Below, piece after piece: positions 16,501 through 25,126 of a stretch of DNA of 28,208 nucleotides. The stretch is from Pseudomonadota bacterium (lineage in GTDB: Bacteria > Pseudomonadota > Gammaproteobacteria > Burkholderiales > Ferrovaceae). Location: contig JAJZDE010000010.1 of assembly GCA_021828745.1 (NCBI GenBank), forward strand, positions 1 through 28,208. The letters run 5' to 3'. The notes beneath the pieces are model-generated. The model saw only the letters and a program-made list of their open reading frames with translations, ran no database searches and was not told where the DNA came from. Numbering within the stretch: position 1 is the first letter of the stretch; the number at the start of each line of letters is the position of its first letter. The position numbers and the translations under genes are program-made.

Positions 16501-18332
16501 GTGATTTTCCTGTACCCGAAAAATTTTCCTGGGCGGATTTTTTTATTCGTTATTTCGGCTCGGGCCGGCTCGATCAGGACCACCTGCGACCGCTCAGAGG
16601 GGTCTCTTTTGGGACGATGCGCCGCCGTCTTTATTTTTATGGGCGCTCCTTTTGGGATACCGAGGTGCGCTTGGCTTCCACGGGCCATGGCTGGAGTGAG
16701 CGGGAGGGTCGACGCCCCCACTGGCAGGATGGAGTCCTTTATCTGCCAGAAACTTTCGAGTCACAGGGGGGGGTACCCGGCGGTGAAGTATACCGTGCTG
16801 CCTTGGCCCATGCCCTATGCCACCAGAAATACGGCATTCCTCTGGCGCAGGGCGGACTGGATGCCTGGACCCGGCGCGTGGTGGAAATGGTGGAAGATGC
16901 CCGCGTCGAAGCGTTGGCTCTACGCGACTGGCCGGGGTTGTTGCGGCTGTGGCAGGGATTGCATACCATCACCCCGGCTGCGGGGAATTCGGCTGGTCAC
17001 TATCTGGAACGTCTGGCGCGCGCGCTGCTGGATTCAACCTATGAAGATGAGGATGAGTGGATCCGGCAAGGAAGAGTTCTGTTCGGTTCGATCCCCCTGG
17101 ATCAGGACGATTTTTCCGTTCAGGTGGGCCGCCCGTTGGCGCAGTCTTTTCGGGCCAAAAAAATCCCCGTCAAGGTCCGGGGCAGCCAGATTTTTCTGAC
17201 GTATCGGGACGATAACCGCCAATGTTGGGCTGCGCGTTCCGGGGTGAGCGAGACGACTGCGCCCGTGTCAAGAAAAGTGCTCAGGAATCGGCGGTTCAAA
17301 TTTTTCGGGCTCAATTTCAGGGTGGTGGATGAGTCCGATAACCCGTCAGCCAAACAGTTTTCCCTGCTCGCGGCACTGTTCAATTTCAAACTGGATATTG
17401 GTGTTTCCGTCGAGGACAAGGATACCGATGCCCTGGGCGTGTACCGTTACCCGGAATGGGACTATAAGGGGCAACTCGAGCGCCCATCCTGGGTTCGTGT
17501 CCTGGAAAAGTTACCCGACAGTGGGGATGCCCAATGGGTGGAAGAGATCATTACCGAGCACAAGCCCCTGATTTCGCGCATGCGCTTCGTGCTGGATGCT
17601 CTTCAACCCGCAGAAAACCAGCGTTTGCGCAAGTTGGAGGAGGGAGATGAGATGGATCTCAACGCGGCCATTCGGGCATACTGCGACATACGCATGGGGA
17701 TTCCTCCCGATACCCGCATCATGATGCGCACCCTTCGCCAGGAACGGGACATTGCGGTGCTGGTGTTGCTCGACCTGTCCCGTTCCACCAACGAAAAGGT
17801 TCCTGGCCAGAGCCACAGCATCTTGCATTTGACCCAACAAGCCTGTGTACTGCTGGCCGATGCCATCGGCAAGGTGGGGGATCCCTTTGCCATCCATGGT
17901 TTTTGCTCGGACAGTCGGCACAATGTCAGTTACTACTGTTTCAAGAACTTCGACCAGCCCTATGACCAGTTGGCCAAGGCCCGTCTGGCCGGGATGCGGG
18001 GCCAACTGTCGACGCGCATGGGGGCTGCCATCCGGCATGCCACGACTCATCTGGAATGGCAAAAGAAAGGGCGCAAGTTGCTGATGCTGCTGACCGATGG
18101 GGAGCCCGCTGATGTGGATGTGCGGGACCGTAAATATTTGCGTTACGATACCCGCAAGGCGGTGGAAGATGCGGTTCGGGAAGGTGTACAGGTCTATTGC
18201 CTGACTCTGGATCCCAGTGCCGACCAGTATGTTTCGACGATTTTCGGGGCGCGCAACTACCTGGTGGTGGACCATGTGGCCCGCCTTCCGGAGAAACTGC
18301 CTCTGCTCTACGCCGGGCTGACCCGATCCTGA
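16497..18332 (+). CDS. NorD/CbbO-like von Willebrand factor A protein
   Basis: A 611-residue protein without signal peptide. The C-terminal 200 residues form a VWA domain with a MIDAS site (D426LSRS430, then a TDGEPAD loop), ending in a typical YCLTLDPSADQYVSTIFG stretch as in NorD and CbbO. The N-terminal part contains H105ALCH109 and E133DARVE, resembling a degenerate zincin-like HExxH pattern in which the catalytic Glu is missing. NorD/CbbO proteins work with a MoxR-type AAA+ ATPase (NorQ/CbbQ) to activate a metalloenzyme. No such ATPase, nor nor or cbb genes, lie in this window. The ATG overlaps the CcoG-like stop, implying stoichiometric production with it. Confidence 0.85.
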   Translation: MSDFPVPEKFSWADFFIRYFGSGRLDQDHLRPLRGVSFGTMRRRLYFYGRSFWDTEVRLASTGHGWSEREGRRPHWQDGVLYLPETFESQGGVPGGEVYRAALAHALCHQKYGIPLAQGGLDAWTRRVVEMVEDARVEALALRDWPGLLRLWQGLHTITPAAGNSAGHYLERLARALLDSTYEDEDEWIRQGRVLFGSIPLDQDDFSVQVGRPLAQSFRAKKIPVKVRGSQIFLTYRDDNRQCWAARSGVSETTAPVSRKVLRNRRFKFFGLNFRVVDESDNPSAKQFSLLAALFNFKLDIGVSVEDKDTDALGVYRYPEWDYKGQLERPSWVRVLEKLPDSGDAQWVEEIITEHKPLISRMRFVLDALQPAENQRLRKLEEGDEMDLNAAIRAYCDIRMGIPPDTRIMMRTLRQERDIAVLVLLDLSRSTNEKVPGQSHSILHLTQQACVLLADAIGKVGDPFAIHGFCSDSRHNVSYYCFKNFDQPYDQLAKARLAGMRGQLSTRMGAAIRHATTHLEWQKKGRKLLMLLTDGEPADVDVRDRKYLRYDTRKAVEDAVREGVQVYCLTLDPSADQYVSTIFGARNYLVVDHVARLPEKLPLLYAGLTRS

Positions 18333-18341
18333 AAGGGTGGG

Positions 18342-19493
18342 TTACAGGTTCCCCCGGATGATTTTATCGGCGGCTTCCTGGGCAATTTCCACCTCTTTCC
18401 CATAAAGGGTAGTGGTATAACTGGGATCCGTGAGGACGACTGCACTGTCCAGTGTTTGAAATTCACCCGGGTGACTCGTGTCGATTTTGACCTTGACGGA
18501 CATGCCGGGACGCAGCGGATGATGGATCAATTCGGACTTTGACAGACTGATCCGGACGGGAATTCGTTCGACGATGTGGATATAGTTGCCCGTTGCGTTA
18601 TTGGGAGGGAAGAGACTGAAAGTGCTGCCCCCCGACGGGTCCAGGCCAAGAACTTTTCCGTGATAGGCGTGATCCTCGCCGTAGGTATGGGAGATGATCT
18701 CGACTGTTTCTCCGGTTCTCACGCCGGCGAGTCTGGTTTCCTTGATATTGGCGGTGATCCACAGGTCGTCGAGCGGAACGATGGCCATGAGTCTCTGTCC
18801 GGTTTTGATCTGCTCACCGGCCTGAACCTGTCGATTGCTGATGTAACCGTCCACCGGGGAATAAATATTGGCCCGTTGGTTTTCGATATGGGCCTCCATG
18901 AACTCGGCCTTGGCTTTGGCCACGAAAGGGTTGTTCTGCAGCGAGGTGCCCGTCACCAGCGCCTGGGCTTTGAGTAATCGAGCCGCGGCCTTGTCGAGGG
19001 TCCTGTTCAATTCGTCCAGTTCATTCTGGGTGTCTGACACCAGTTGAGCGGAAACGGCCCCCGAGGGTTCGGCGCTGCGGTAGCGGGCAAGGTCATGGGT
19101 CAAGCGTTCCTGTTTGGCTTGCAAGGCGGCGATTTCGGCGTGCTCCATTTCGACCTGATGAAACAAACCGCTGGTGGAACGAACGGCTTGTGCCAAGGCC
19201 GACTCGGCCTTCAGCAAACGAAGTTGAGACAGATTGTGTTCTTCCTTGACCAGCAACTGTCCCCGTTGAACCGGCAGGGTATCCTCCACCAGGACATCGG
19301 ATACGATGCCGGGAGTCAGGGCCTGTACCGGAATGATGTTGCCCGTGACGTAGGCATCCTCGCTTTCCACCACGGGGCGCAAAAACAGGTACCAGTAAGA
19401 CAACAGGGAAAGCAGGGTGATGCCGCTGAGTATCCCTACGCCGCGCAGTCGGTGATGGCGGATTCGGGCGTGTTTGACGGGGCCGGTTTTCAT
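18342..19493 (-). CDS. HlyD/EmrA-type membrane fusion protein
   Basis: The periplasmic adaptor of a tripartite pump, 383 residues from ATG 19493, which overlaps the NodT stop (ATGA). A single N-terminal membrane helix (about residues 19-41) is followed by DAYVTGNIIPVQALTPGIV (first lipoyl half), a long alpha-hairpin of about 100 residues, the second half YSPVDGYISNRQVQAGEQIKTGQ, and a beta-barrel (DLWITANIKETRLAGVRTGE). This is the EmrA pattern, matched to a DHA2-type MFS pump. It is the last gene of the minus-strand operon and is convergent with the VWA gene across nine bases. Confidence 0.92.
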   Translation of the reverse strand: MKTGPVKHARIRHHRLRGVGILSGITLLSLLSYWYLFLRPVVESEDAYVTGNIIPVQALTPGIVSDVLVEDTLPVQRGQLLVKEEHNLSQLRLLKAESALAQAVRSTSGLFHQVEMEHAEIAALQAKQERLTHDLARYRSAEPSGAVSAQLVSDTQNELDELNRTLDKAAARLLKAQALVTGTSLQNNPFVAKAKAEFMEAHIENQRANIYSPVDGYISNRQVQAGEQIKTGQRLMAIVPLDDLWITANIKETRLAGVRTGETVEIISHTYGEDHAYHGKVLGLDPSGGSTFSLFPPNNATGNYIHIVERIPVRISLSKSELIHHPLRPGMSVKVKIDTSHPGEFQTLDSAVVLTDPSYTTTLYGKEVEIAQEAADKIIRGNL

Positions 19494-20899
19494 GATGCCC
19501 ACCCGCCAAAACCTCCCCCAAGGGCCGTGGCGGTATCTGTGATACTGTTCAGCCAATCCAGACTCTCTTCGGTTTTTTGCATTTGTTCACTCTCTAAACG
19601 GATCAAAGCCTCAAGATAGGGTAATTTCCCTGAAATTCCCGTGCCAAATTTTTTCTGATCGATCTCTGTTTCTGCGGTCTTGGCGGTAACGGCAGCAGAA
19701 ATCTCTTCAAGACGTTCACGGCGATGCTTCATGGTTGAGAGGCCATCGGCAATTTCGCGCACGGCCACGAGCAGGGCATGATTGTAGGCATCGATGGCGC
19801 TGTTTCGGGCCGCTTCCGTCGCGTGCAATTGTCCTTCCAGTGCTCCCCCCTCGAATATGGGCAGGTCGAAGGCCGGGCCGTAGGCATAGGTTCCTCCGGC
19901 CGGGGTCACCAGATCGGAAATACCGATGCTATTGAACCCCATCAGACCGACCAGATTGATATTGGGGTAAAAGGCAGCCCGTGCCGCTTTTTCCAGATGT
20001 TCGTTACGTTTGATATTCCATAGGGCAGCCTGAACATCGGGGCGCTGGGAAACGAGGTTCAAATCCACCCGGGCAGGAAGAGGAAACTGGTCGGGTAGCG
20101 AGGGGTCGGTTGGAGTCAGGGTGTCTTCCGGGCTTTTGCCGATCAATTCATACAATGCATAATTCAGGGAAGCAAGCTGACGTTGCAACTTTTCGAGTTC
20201 ATTCCGGGCTTCATGCCATTGGGTCTGACTGGTCAGCACGGGAGGTTTTGGTCCGATGCCCGTCTGGAAGGAAGTGTCAAGAAGTTTCATTCTTTCTTCG
20301 TTCAACTGGACGATGCGGGTTTGTCGTTCGACCAGTTCTTTGGCGCTGTGTAAGGCGAAATAGGTCTTGATGACGGCGGAACTCAACATCAGGGCACTTT
20401 CCCTGTACCTGGCCCGGGTGATTTCTTCCGACGCCTCGGAAGCCTGGATCAAGGCGTCATCCCGGCCCCATAAATCCAGGTCGTAGTTGACCATGAGGGG
20501 AAACAGGGTCGCGAGATTGGCCGTGACCCCGCTGTACGGTTCGGTGGGGCCGTTACGCGAGATGCGTGTATGGATGATGGCACCCCCGGAATTGACGTGT
20601 GGGTAAAGCAACGACCTGGATTTGAATACCTGGGCTTGGGCCTCGAGGAGACGATTGCGGGCTTCATCCAATCCGGGGTTATGCGCCAACGCCTGCTCCA
20701 CCAGTCGATCGAGCGCAGGGTTGTGGAAGGATTGCCACCATTTGTCCGGAAGCACGACATTTTCTCGGGGGCGCACGGCGGCATTGGCCGTTGTGAGCGC
20801 GGCAGGGACGGACACGCCGCCCAGAACCGGGACGCTTGGGCTGACGGCAGGCACGCAACCGACCAATGAAAAGGCAAGCAGAAACGATAGGCGTCTCAT
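19490..20899 (-). CDS. NodT-type outer-membrane efflux lipoprotein
   Basis: A 469-residue outer-membrane channel subunit (TolC/OprM-like, RND/NodT group). The N-terminus MRRLSFLLAFSLVGC is a lipoprotein signal with a lipobox ending at Cys15. Two repeated helical outer-membrane factor halves follow, including the WWQSFHNPALDRLVEQAL region near residue 50, LDEARNRLLEAQAQVFKSRS, and QRPDVQAALWNIKRNEHLEKAARAAFYPNINL in the middle. It opens the route across the outer membrane for substrates delivered by the MFS pump and EmrA-like adaptor. Both gene ends overlap neighbours as ATGA. Confidence 0.92.
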   Translation of the reverse strand: MRRLSFLLAFSLVGCVPAVSPSVPVLGGVSVPAALTTANAAVRPRENVVLPDKWWQSFHNPALDRLVEQALAHNPGLDEARNRLLEAQAQVFKSRSLLYPHVNSGGAIIHTRISRNGPTEPYSGVTANLATLFPLMVNYDLDLWGRDDALIQASEASEEITRARYRESALMLSSAVIKTYFALHSAKELVERQTRIVQLNEERMKLLDTSFQTGIGPKPPVLTSQTQWHEARNELEKLQRQLASLNYALYELIGKSPEDTLTPTDPSLPDQFPLPARVDLNLVSQRPDVQAALWNIKRNEHLEKAARAAFYPNINLVGLMGFNSIGISDLVTPAGGTYAYGPAFDLPIFEGGALEGQLHATEAARNSAIDAYNHALLVAVREIADGLSTMKHRRERLEEISAAVTAKTAETEIDQKKFGTGISGKLPYLEALIRLESEQMQKTEESLDWLNSITDTATALGGGFGGWAS

Positions 20900-22458
20900 G
20901 GCTCTTCTCCAAGATTTTCGAGAATGATCAGGTCAGGATCGGGGAGATGCGTTTGGGGCGGCGTCAGGAACCAGACAAGACAGGAAAAGAGCACGCCGCC
21001 CCACGCCAGCAGTTGAAAAAAGTCATTGAGCGTCAAATAGCCGGATACCCTTTCCAGTTCGGTGTGCAAACGATGGGGTTCGATCTGTGAAAACGACAAA
21101 AAACGCAAGGAATTGGAGGGGTCGGGGGTGGTGAAAAGATTCCATTGGAGAGCCTGCAGTCGATCCCAGCCAATATCCGAGAACGTGATGGCCAAACCGG
21201 CTCCAATGTTTCTTGCCCCATTGAGCAGATCGAGGGCATGCAATTGCTGGTTCTTCGGCACATGGCCCAAGGCGAGGGTCGTCATGGACGAAAAGAAGGG
21301 GCCGATCGCGGCGCCCAGGAAAAGTTGTGGGAGAAGCAGCAATTCCCAGGTCGCAGGGCGCAGATAACTGGAAATCCACCAAAAATTCAAGGCGATGGCC
21401 AGAATGGACAAACTGGCCGGGATTCTTGGGTCCCAGCCGTTCTGGATGAATCTCTGGGTCAGCAGGCTGAAGGGTTTGGAAAAAATAAACAAAGGCAGAA
21501 ACAACAGCCCCACATGCCAGGGGGTATAGCCCTCCACCAACTGGAACCGGATGATGTACTGGACGATGCCCCCCTGCAGGAGCATGAAGGAGAGACAGAA
21601 CAGAAGGGTGCCTGCGCCAAAGTTGCGGTGTGAAAAAAGGGCGAGGTCGAGCAGGGGTGTTTCGCTGCGGGCATTTCGAATCTGGAATGAGGCAAAACCG
21701 ATCAGCGTGAGGAACAGCATCCCCCATAATTCCCGAAAACGGCTGGAAAGATCGCTCAGCAGACCGACATCGAAGAACTCCTGCAACATCAGGGCAGAAG
21801 CGAAAAACAACCCGAAGGTCAGACTCTGGTCGAAGATGGGGTAGGACCGGTCGACCCTATCTTCCCAATCGGCCAGCAATCCCCAGAGAATTCCGGCGAT
21901 CAGGAGAGAAATCAGAAAGGAAGCGAAGAACAATAACCGCCAGTCCCCCAGCACATAGGCGAGCCATCCGCCCAGCGCAGGGCCGATGGAAAAGGGAATG
22001 AACACGGCCAGTCCCCAAAGGGAGGTCGCGGTGGGCTGATGTTCGGTCTTGTAATATTCCAGGAGCAGAAAAAAAGAGGGAATGACGCTCAAACCGGCGG
22101 CAAATCCCTGAACGACCCGGAAGCCGGTGAACAGGATCAGGTCGTGGACGACGAACAGGGCACCCAGGCTGGCAAAGGAAAACAGGAGATAGGCGGTTAT
22201 GGCGATGACCTTGGGACCGAACCGTTTCATCAGGGGACGCGCGATGAGAAAAGCGCTTCCCAGAGCGGTAAAATAATCGCTCTGTCCCCATACCACATAG
22301 GGCAGACCTTCATCCATCGAACCGGTGACATAGGGCAGCATGGGCAGATATGCCCCCGCATTGAGAAGAACCAGGAAATGACCGATGCCCAGAGTGAGGT
22401 TGAACAGGACGAACTGGGTGGGGGTGAGGAAACGTGAATAACCGGCAATTTTGAACAT
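20896..22458 (-). CDS. MFS drug exporter, DHA2/EmrB-like, 14 helices
   Basis: A 520-residue inner-membrane protein with about 14 hydrophobic segments, the number typical for the DHA2 family. Motifs visible are a motif A-like ARPLMKRFGPK, R-VVQG in motif B, and SIGPALGGW, the motif C that marks proton-driven exporters. With the adjacent EmrA-like and NodT-like genes it makes a complete tripartite pump. Substrates cannot be predicted. It starts 10 bases after the narL-like stop, has no strong SD, and is likely produced from the regulator operon. I see no NarK-type nitrate transporter signature. Confidence 0.9.
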   Translation of the reverse strand: MFKIAGYSRFLTPTQFVLFNLTLGIGHFLVLLNAGAYLPMLPYVTGSMDEGLPYVVWGQSDYFTALGSAFLIARPLMKRFGPKVIAITAYLLFSFASLGALFVVHDLILFTGFRVVQGFAAGLSVIPSFFLLLEYYKTEHQPTATSLWGLAVFIPFSIGPALGGWLAYVLGDWRLLFFASFLISLLIAGILWGLLADWEDRVDRSYPIFDQSLTFGLFFASALMLQEFFDVGLLSDLSSRFRELWGMLFLTLIGFASFQIRNARSETPLLDLALFSHRNFGAGTLLFCLSFMLLQGGIVQYIIRFQLVEGYTPWHVGLLFLPLFIFSKPFSLLTQRFIQNGWDPRIPASLSILAIALNFWWISSYLRPATWELLLLPQLFLGAAIGPFFSSMTTLALGHVPKNQQLHALDLLNGARNIGAGLAITFSDIGWDRLQALQWNLFTTPDPSNSLRFLSFSQIEPHRLHTELERVSGYLTLNDFFQLLAWGGVLFSCLVWFLTPPQTHLPDPDLIILENLGEEP

Positions 22459-22468
22459 GAATGAGGTG

Positions 22469-23131
22469 CTAGCGTTGTCCTTGCGTCACGGCCCAGACTG
22501 CGGCTTCCAGGCGTGAATGAAAGTTGAGTTTCTTGAGGAGGTTGCGGATATGGACTTTGACCGTGCTTTCCATGATGCCCAACTCGCGGGCGATCAACTT
22601 GTTGGACAGGCCTTGTGCCAGACAACGAACGATGTTGTCCTCCCGTTCGGTCAGAGCGGAGGGTTGACGTAATGTTTTCATCGAATCATCGCGCAAGGCG
22701 ATGGCCAGGTGATGAGTCAACGTATCGCTGATGACGGTACGGCCGAACATGGCTTCATTCAAATGTCCGATCATCTGTTCGGGGTCCGTATCCTTCAGCA
22801 GGTACCCCTCGGCTCCTGCCCGAATGGCGGCCACCAGGTCCTGGGGGTCGTCAGATACCGTGAGAATGATGATCTTGCTGTCCAGTTCGGTTCCTTGCAG
22901 GTGCTGGAGGGTCGCGATACCGTCTAGTCCCCTCTTCATGTTGAGATCCAGCAAGATCAGATCCGGTTTCAGTTCGAGGGCCAGGGTAATGCCTTCATCA
23001 CCAGTATCGGCTTCCCCCACGGTTTTAAAATGAGGGGTGCTGGCCAGTAACTGGAGGACCCCGCGGCGGAACAGGGGGTGGTCATCGATGACCAGGACGC
23101 GAATATCGTGCGGGGGCAGGGGCGGGGGCAA
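22469..23131 (-). CDS. narL: NarL-family response regulator
   Basis: A 220-residue regulator beginning at a TTG codon, preceded by GAGG at 23135-23138 with a proper six-base gap. The receiver domain has VIDDHP (D16, D17), phospho-acceptor D62 in LLLDLNM and YLLKDTDPE. The C-terminal LuxR-type helix-turn-helix, LTEREDNIVRCLAQGLSNKLIARELGIMESTVKVHIRNLLKKL..SRLEAAVW, follows E. coli NarL very closely. The start SD overlaps the stop of the kinase gene, so the pair is coupled. It is likely to control the efflux genes downstream and perhaps the divergent globin. Specific input (nitrate, nitrite, other) is not proven. Confidence 0.88.
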   Translation of the reverse strand: MPPPLPPHDIRVLVIDDHPLFRRGVLQLLASTPHFKTVGEADTGDEGITLALELKPDLILLDLNMKRGLDGIATLQHLQGTELDSKIIILTVSDDPQDLVAAIRAGAEGYLLKDTDPEQMIGHLNEAMFGRTVISDTLTHHLAIALRDDSMKTLRQPSALTEREDNIVRCLAQGLSNKLIARELGIMESTVKVHIRNLLKKLNFHSRLEAAVWAVTQGQR

Positions 23132-23138
23132 GAGAACC

Positions 23139-25046
23139 TCAATGAGCGGTATAGGGGGTTAGGGCAATGAACGTCAAGGTGATGCGCGCGCCGCCGGCGG
23201 GGCGCGCATCGAAGGTCAACACGCCCTTCAGGAAAGCGGCGCGTTCGCGCATGATCGTCAGGCCGAAATGCCCATCGGGAGAAGCCGTCGCTGGCCACCC
23301 CTGCCCGTTGTCTTCGATACAGAGTTCCACCTGGCGCAAACTGTTGGCTTCCAGGGTGACCCGCGCCCAGGTGGCTTTGGCATGCCGCTCGATATTGACG
23401 AGGGCTTCGCGGATCAGACGCATCAGATGAATTTCCTCGTTGGCACCCAATTCCAGATTATTCATGCGTTGTTCCAGGAAGATATCGAAACCACACCGCC
23501 GTTTGGCTTCCTGTACGACACTGGTCAACTCTTCGGTGAAGGATGTTTGGCCCGGTGCGAGGCGGAAAGTGGTCAGAAGTTCGCGTAATTCCCGGTAGGC
23601 ACTGTTGAGGCCCGTCTTGAGTTCTTCCACGGTAGCCTGCAGTTCGGGCGCGGCTTTTGGTTCCAGGCGGGTTTGCAGGAGCGAAACCTGAATTTTCAGG
23701 TAGGAGAGTGACTGGGCCAGGGAATCGTGCAGTTCACGGGCGATGACGGCCCGTTCCTCGTACACGGCCAAACGATGGCGTTCTTCAGTGCGTCGGGCAT
23801 TGGCCAGGGCCGTGGCGACATGGCCGGCCAGGGTCTGCAGAATCTGGGCCTGCCAGACTTGCAGGGTATTTCCTGCAAGGACCTGGAACGGCATGACTCC
23901 CTGCCATTGTCCCCCGCCCGTCAGAGGAATGCTGACCAAATGCACCGCGCCCACGTGATGTTCGCTGATGGCCGTGGGGGGGTGACCGGAACCAAAACAG
24001 ATGGAACAGCCCAGGGATTCACACAATGCGGCCCGTTCAATTTCGGGTAAGGTAGTGGCGAGGGGGTAGGCGCGACTGTCCTCTTCGCGGCGCACGCAGA
24101 CGATGCCCGGCCCCAAATCCAGGGCTCGCTCTACATCGACGAGCATTTCCAGAAGGATTTCCTGGGTCAGGTCCCCCTCGGTCAGACGGGTCGCCGTGCG
24201 ATAGAGCAGTTGCAGGAGATGGTTGCTGTGTTGCAGTTCGCGGGTTTTTTCTGCAACCCGCTGTTCGAGTCCCTCATACAAGACCGATAGCCTCTCGACC
24301 ATGGCATTGAATGCATTGCTGACTTCGCCCAGTTCGTTATTGGGCTGGTGGGGCGATATGCGTGCCGAAAACTGTCCGTTCTGGACGGCTTGGGCGGAAC
24401 GCAGAAGGACTTTGAGGGGGGTGAAGAAGTCCTGTTGAAGATGAAAGACGATGGAGAGAGTTAGCAGCAGTGCGCCCAATAAGGTGGTGCCTTGGACCCA
24501 GCGCAGGGTCTGGATGCTGGATTCCAGATCCTGTTCCAGTCCGTGGACCACCTGGTCGAGCAGGCCGGTGAAGGAGGGAAGCGCCTGTGCCAACCAGCGC
24601 TGGTTTTCCGGGTCGGGGGCGGCCTCGAGATGGGCGCGCAGTTCTGGCCATGCCTGGAGCAGCAAGGTAGGCCACGGGCTGTCGGTTGGAAGCAACCCGT
24701 TCTCCACCAGGAGGGGCAGAGGCTTGAGTCGAACCTCGCATTCCTCCAGTTCCTCTGTCAGAGCCTTGCGGTCGCCCGTGAGATGCGCTACCTCCATGCG
24801 CCAGACCAGCATGCGGATTGCGGCGGAGTGATTGAGGAGGCGTGCTTCCCCGCTACTATGGATCGTCATGCGCCAAGCACTGAGGACCCCGAGCAGGACC
24901 AGAAAGAAGAGCAGCGCCAGCGAAAGTGCCAGGCGCTGGCGCAACGATCTCTGGCCCAAAACTTGCCCTACCCGACGGCGCAAGCCTGGGAGGATCCAGG
25001 AGGAACGCGTGGGCAGAAAGGACAGGGAACGGGAAAATAGGTTCAT
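23139..25046 (-). CDS. narX: NarX-like sensor histidine kinase
   Basis: About 635 residues from ATG 25046; a TTG two codons earlier is possible. Layout: a membrane helix (about residues 40-58), a periplasmic sensor of about 120 residues, a second helix (about 187-203), a HAMP segment (DFFTPLKVLLRSAQAVQNGQFSARI), a GAF-like central module with four cysteines (near 317, 342, 347 and 350), then a HisKA_3 H-box (ERAVIARELHDSLAQSLSYLKIQVSLL, His near 440) and an HATPase domain (REALVNIERHAKA, IEDNGQGW, GHFGLTIMRERA). This is the NarX/NarQ architecture. The P-box differs from that of NarX. It overlaps nothing upstream; transcription seems to start at or near the ATG. Confidence 0.88.
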   Translation of the reverse strand: MNLFSRSLSFLPTRSSWILPGLRRRVGQVLGQRSLRQRLALSLALLFFLVLLGVLSAWRMTIHSSGEARLLNHSAAIRMLVWRMEVAHLTGDRKALTEELEECEVRLKPLPLLVENGLLPTDSPWPTLLLQAWPELRAHLEAAPDPENQRWLAQALPSFTGLLDQVVHGLEQDLESSIQTLRWVQGTTLLGALLLTLSIVFHLQQDFFTPLKVLLRSAQAVQNGQFSARISPHQPNNELGEVSNAFNAMVERLSVLYEGLEQRVAEKTRELQHSNHLLQLLYRTATRLTEGDLTQEILLEMLVDVERALDLGPGIVCVRREEDSRAYPLATTLPEIERAALCESLGCSICFGSGHPPTAISEHHVGAVHLVSIPLTGGGQWQGVMPFQVLAGNTLQVWQAQILQTLAGHVATALANARRTEERHRLAVYEERAVIARELHDSLAQSLSYLKIQVSLLQTRLEPKAAPELQATVEELKTGLNSAYRELRELLTTFRLAPGQTSFTEELTSVVQEAKRRCGFDIFLEQRMNNLELGANEEIHLMRLIREALVNIERHAKATWARVTLEANSLRQVELCIEDNGQGWPATASPDGHFGLTIMRERAAFLKGVLTFDARPAGGARITLTFIALTPYTAH

Positions 25047-25051
25047 GGGCA

Positions 25052-25080
25052 ATTTTAACGCATCGTAAAGGGTATTCCAA
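25052..25080 (-). promoter_or_regulatory. Putative narX promoter, leaderless start
   Basis: On the minus strand TTGGAA (25080-25075, four of six match) is followed by a 17-base spacer and TAAAAT (25057-25052, five of six match). The A of the narX ATG is the sixth base after the -10, so the transcript would begin at the start codon. No SD precedes narX, which agrees. This is an inference from consensus only. Confidence 0.45.
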
Positions 25081-25087
25081 CCAAATG

Positions 25088-25126
25088 ATTCCCTGTATTT
25101 TCCGGTGTATTTTCAAGACAGGGAAT
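25088..25126. promoter_or_regulatory. 9-base inverted repeat, putative operator upstream of narX
   Basis: ATTCCCTGT at 25088-25096 and its exact complement ACAGGGAAT at 25118-25126 flank a 21-base spacer holding two direct copies of TGTATTTTC (25094-25102 and 25106-25114). An outer pair GGTATTCC (25071-25078) and GGAATACC (25122-25129) is also present. The centre lies at about -61 from the predicted narX start. TACCTCT at 25126-25132 fits the NarL heptamer TACYYMT. Regulator not known. Confidence 0.5.
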
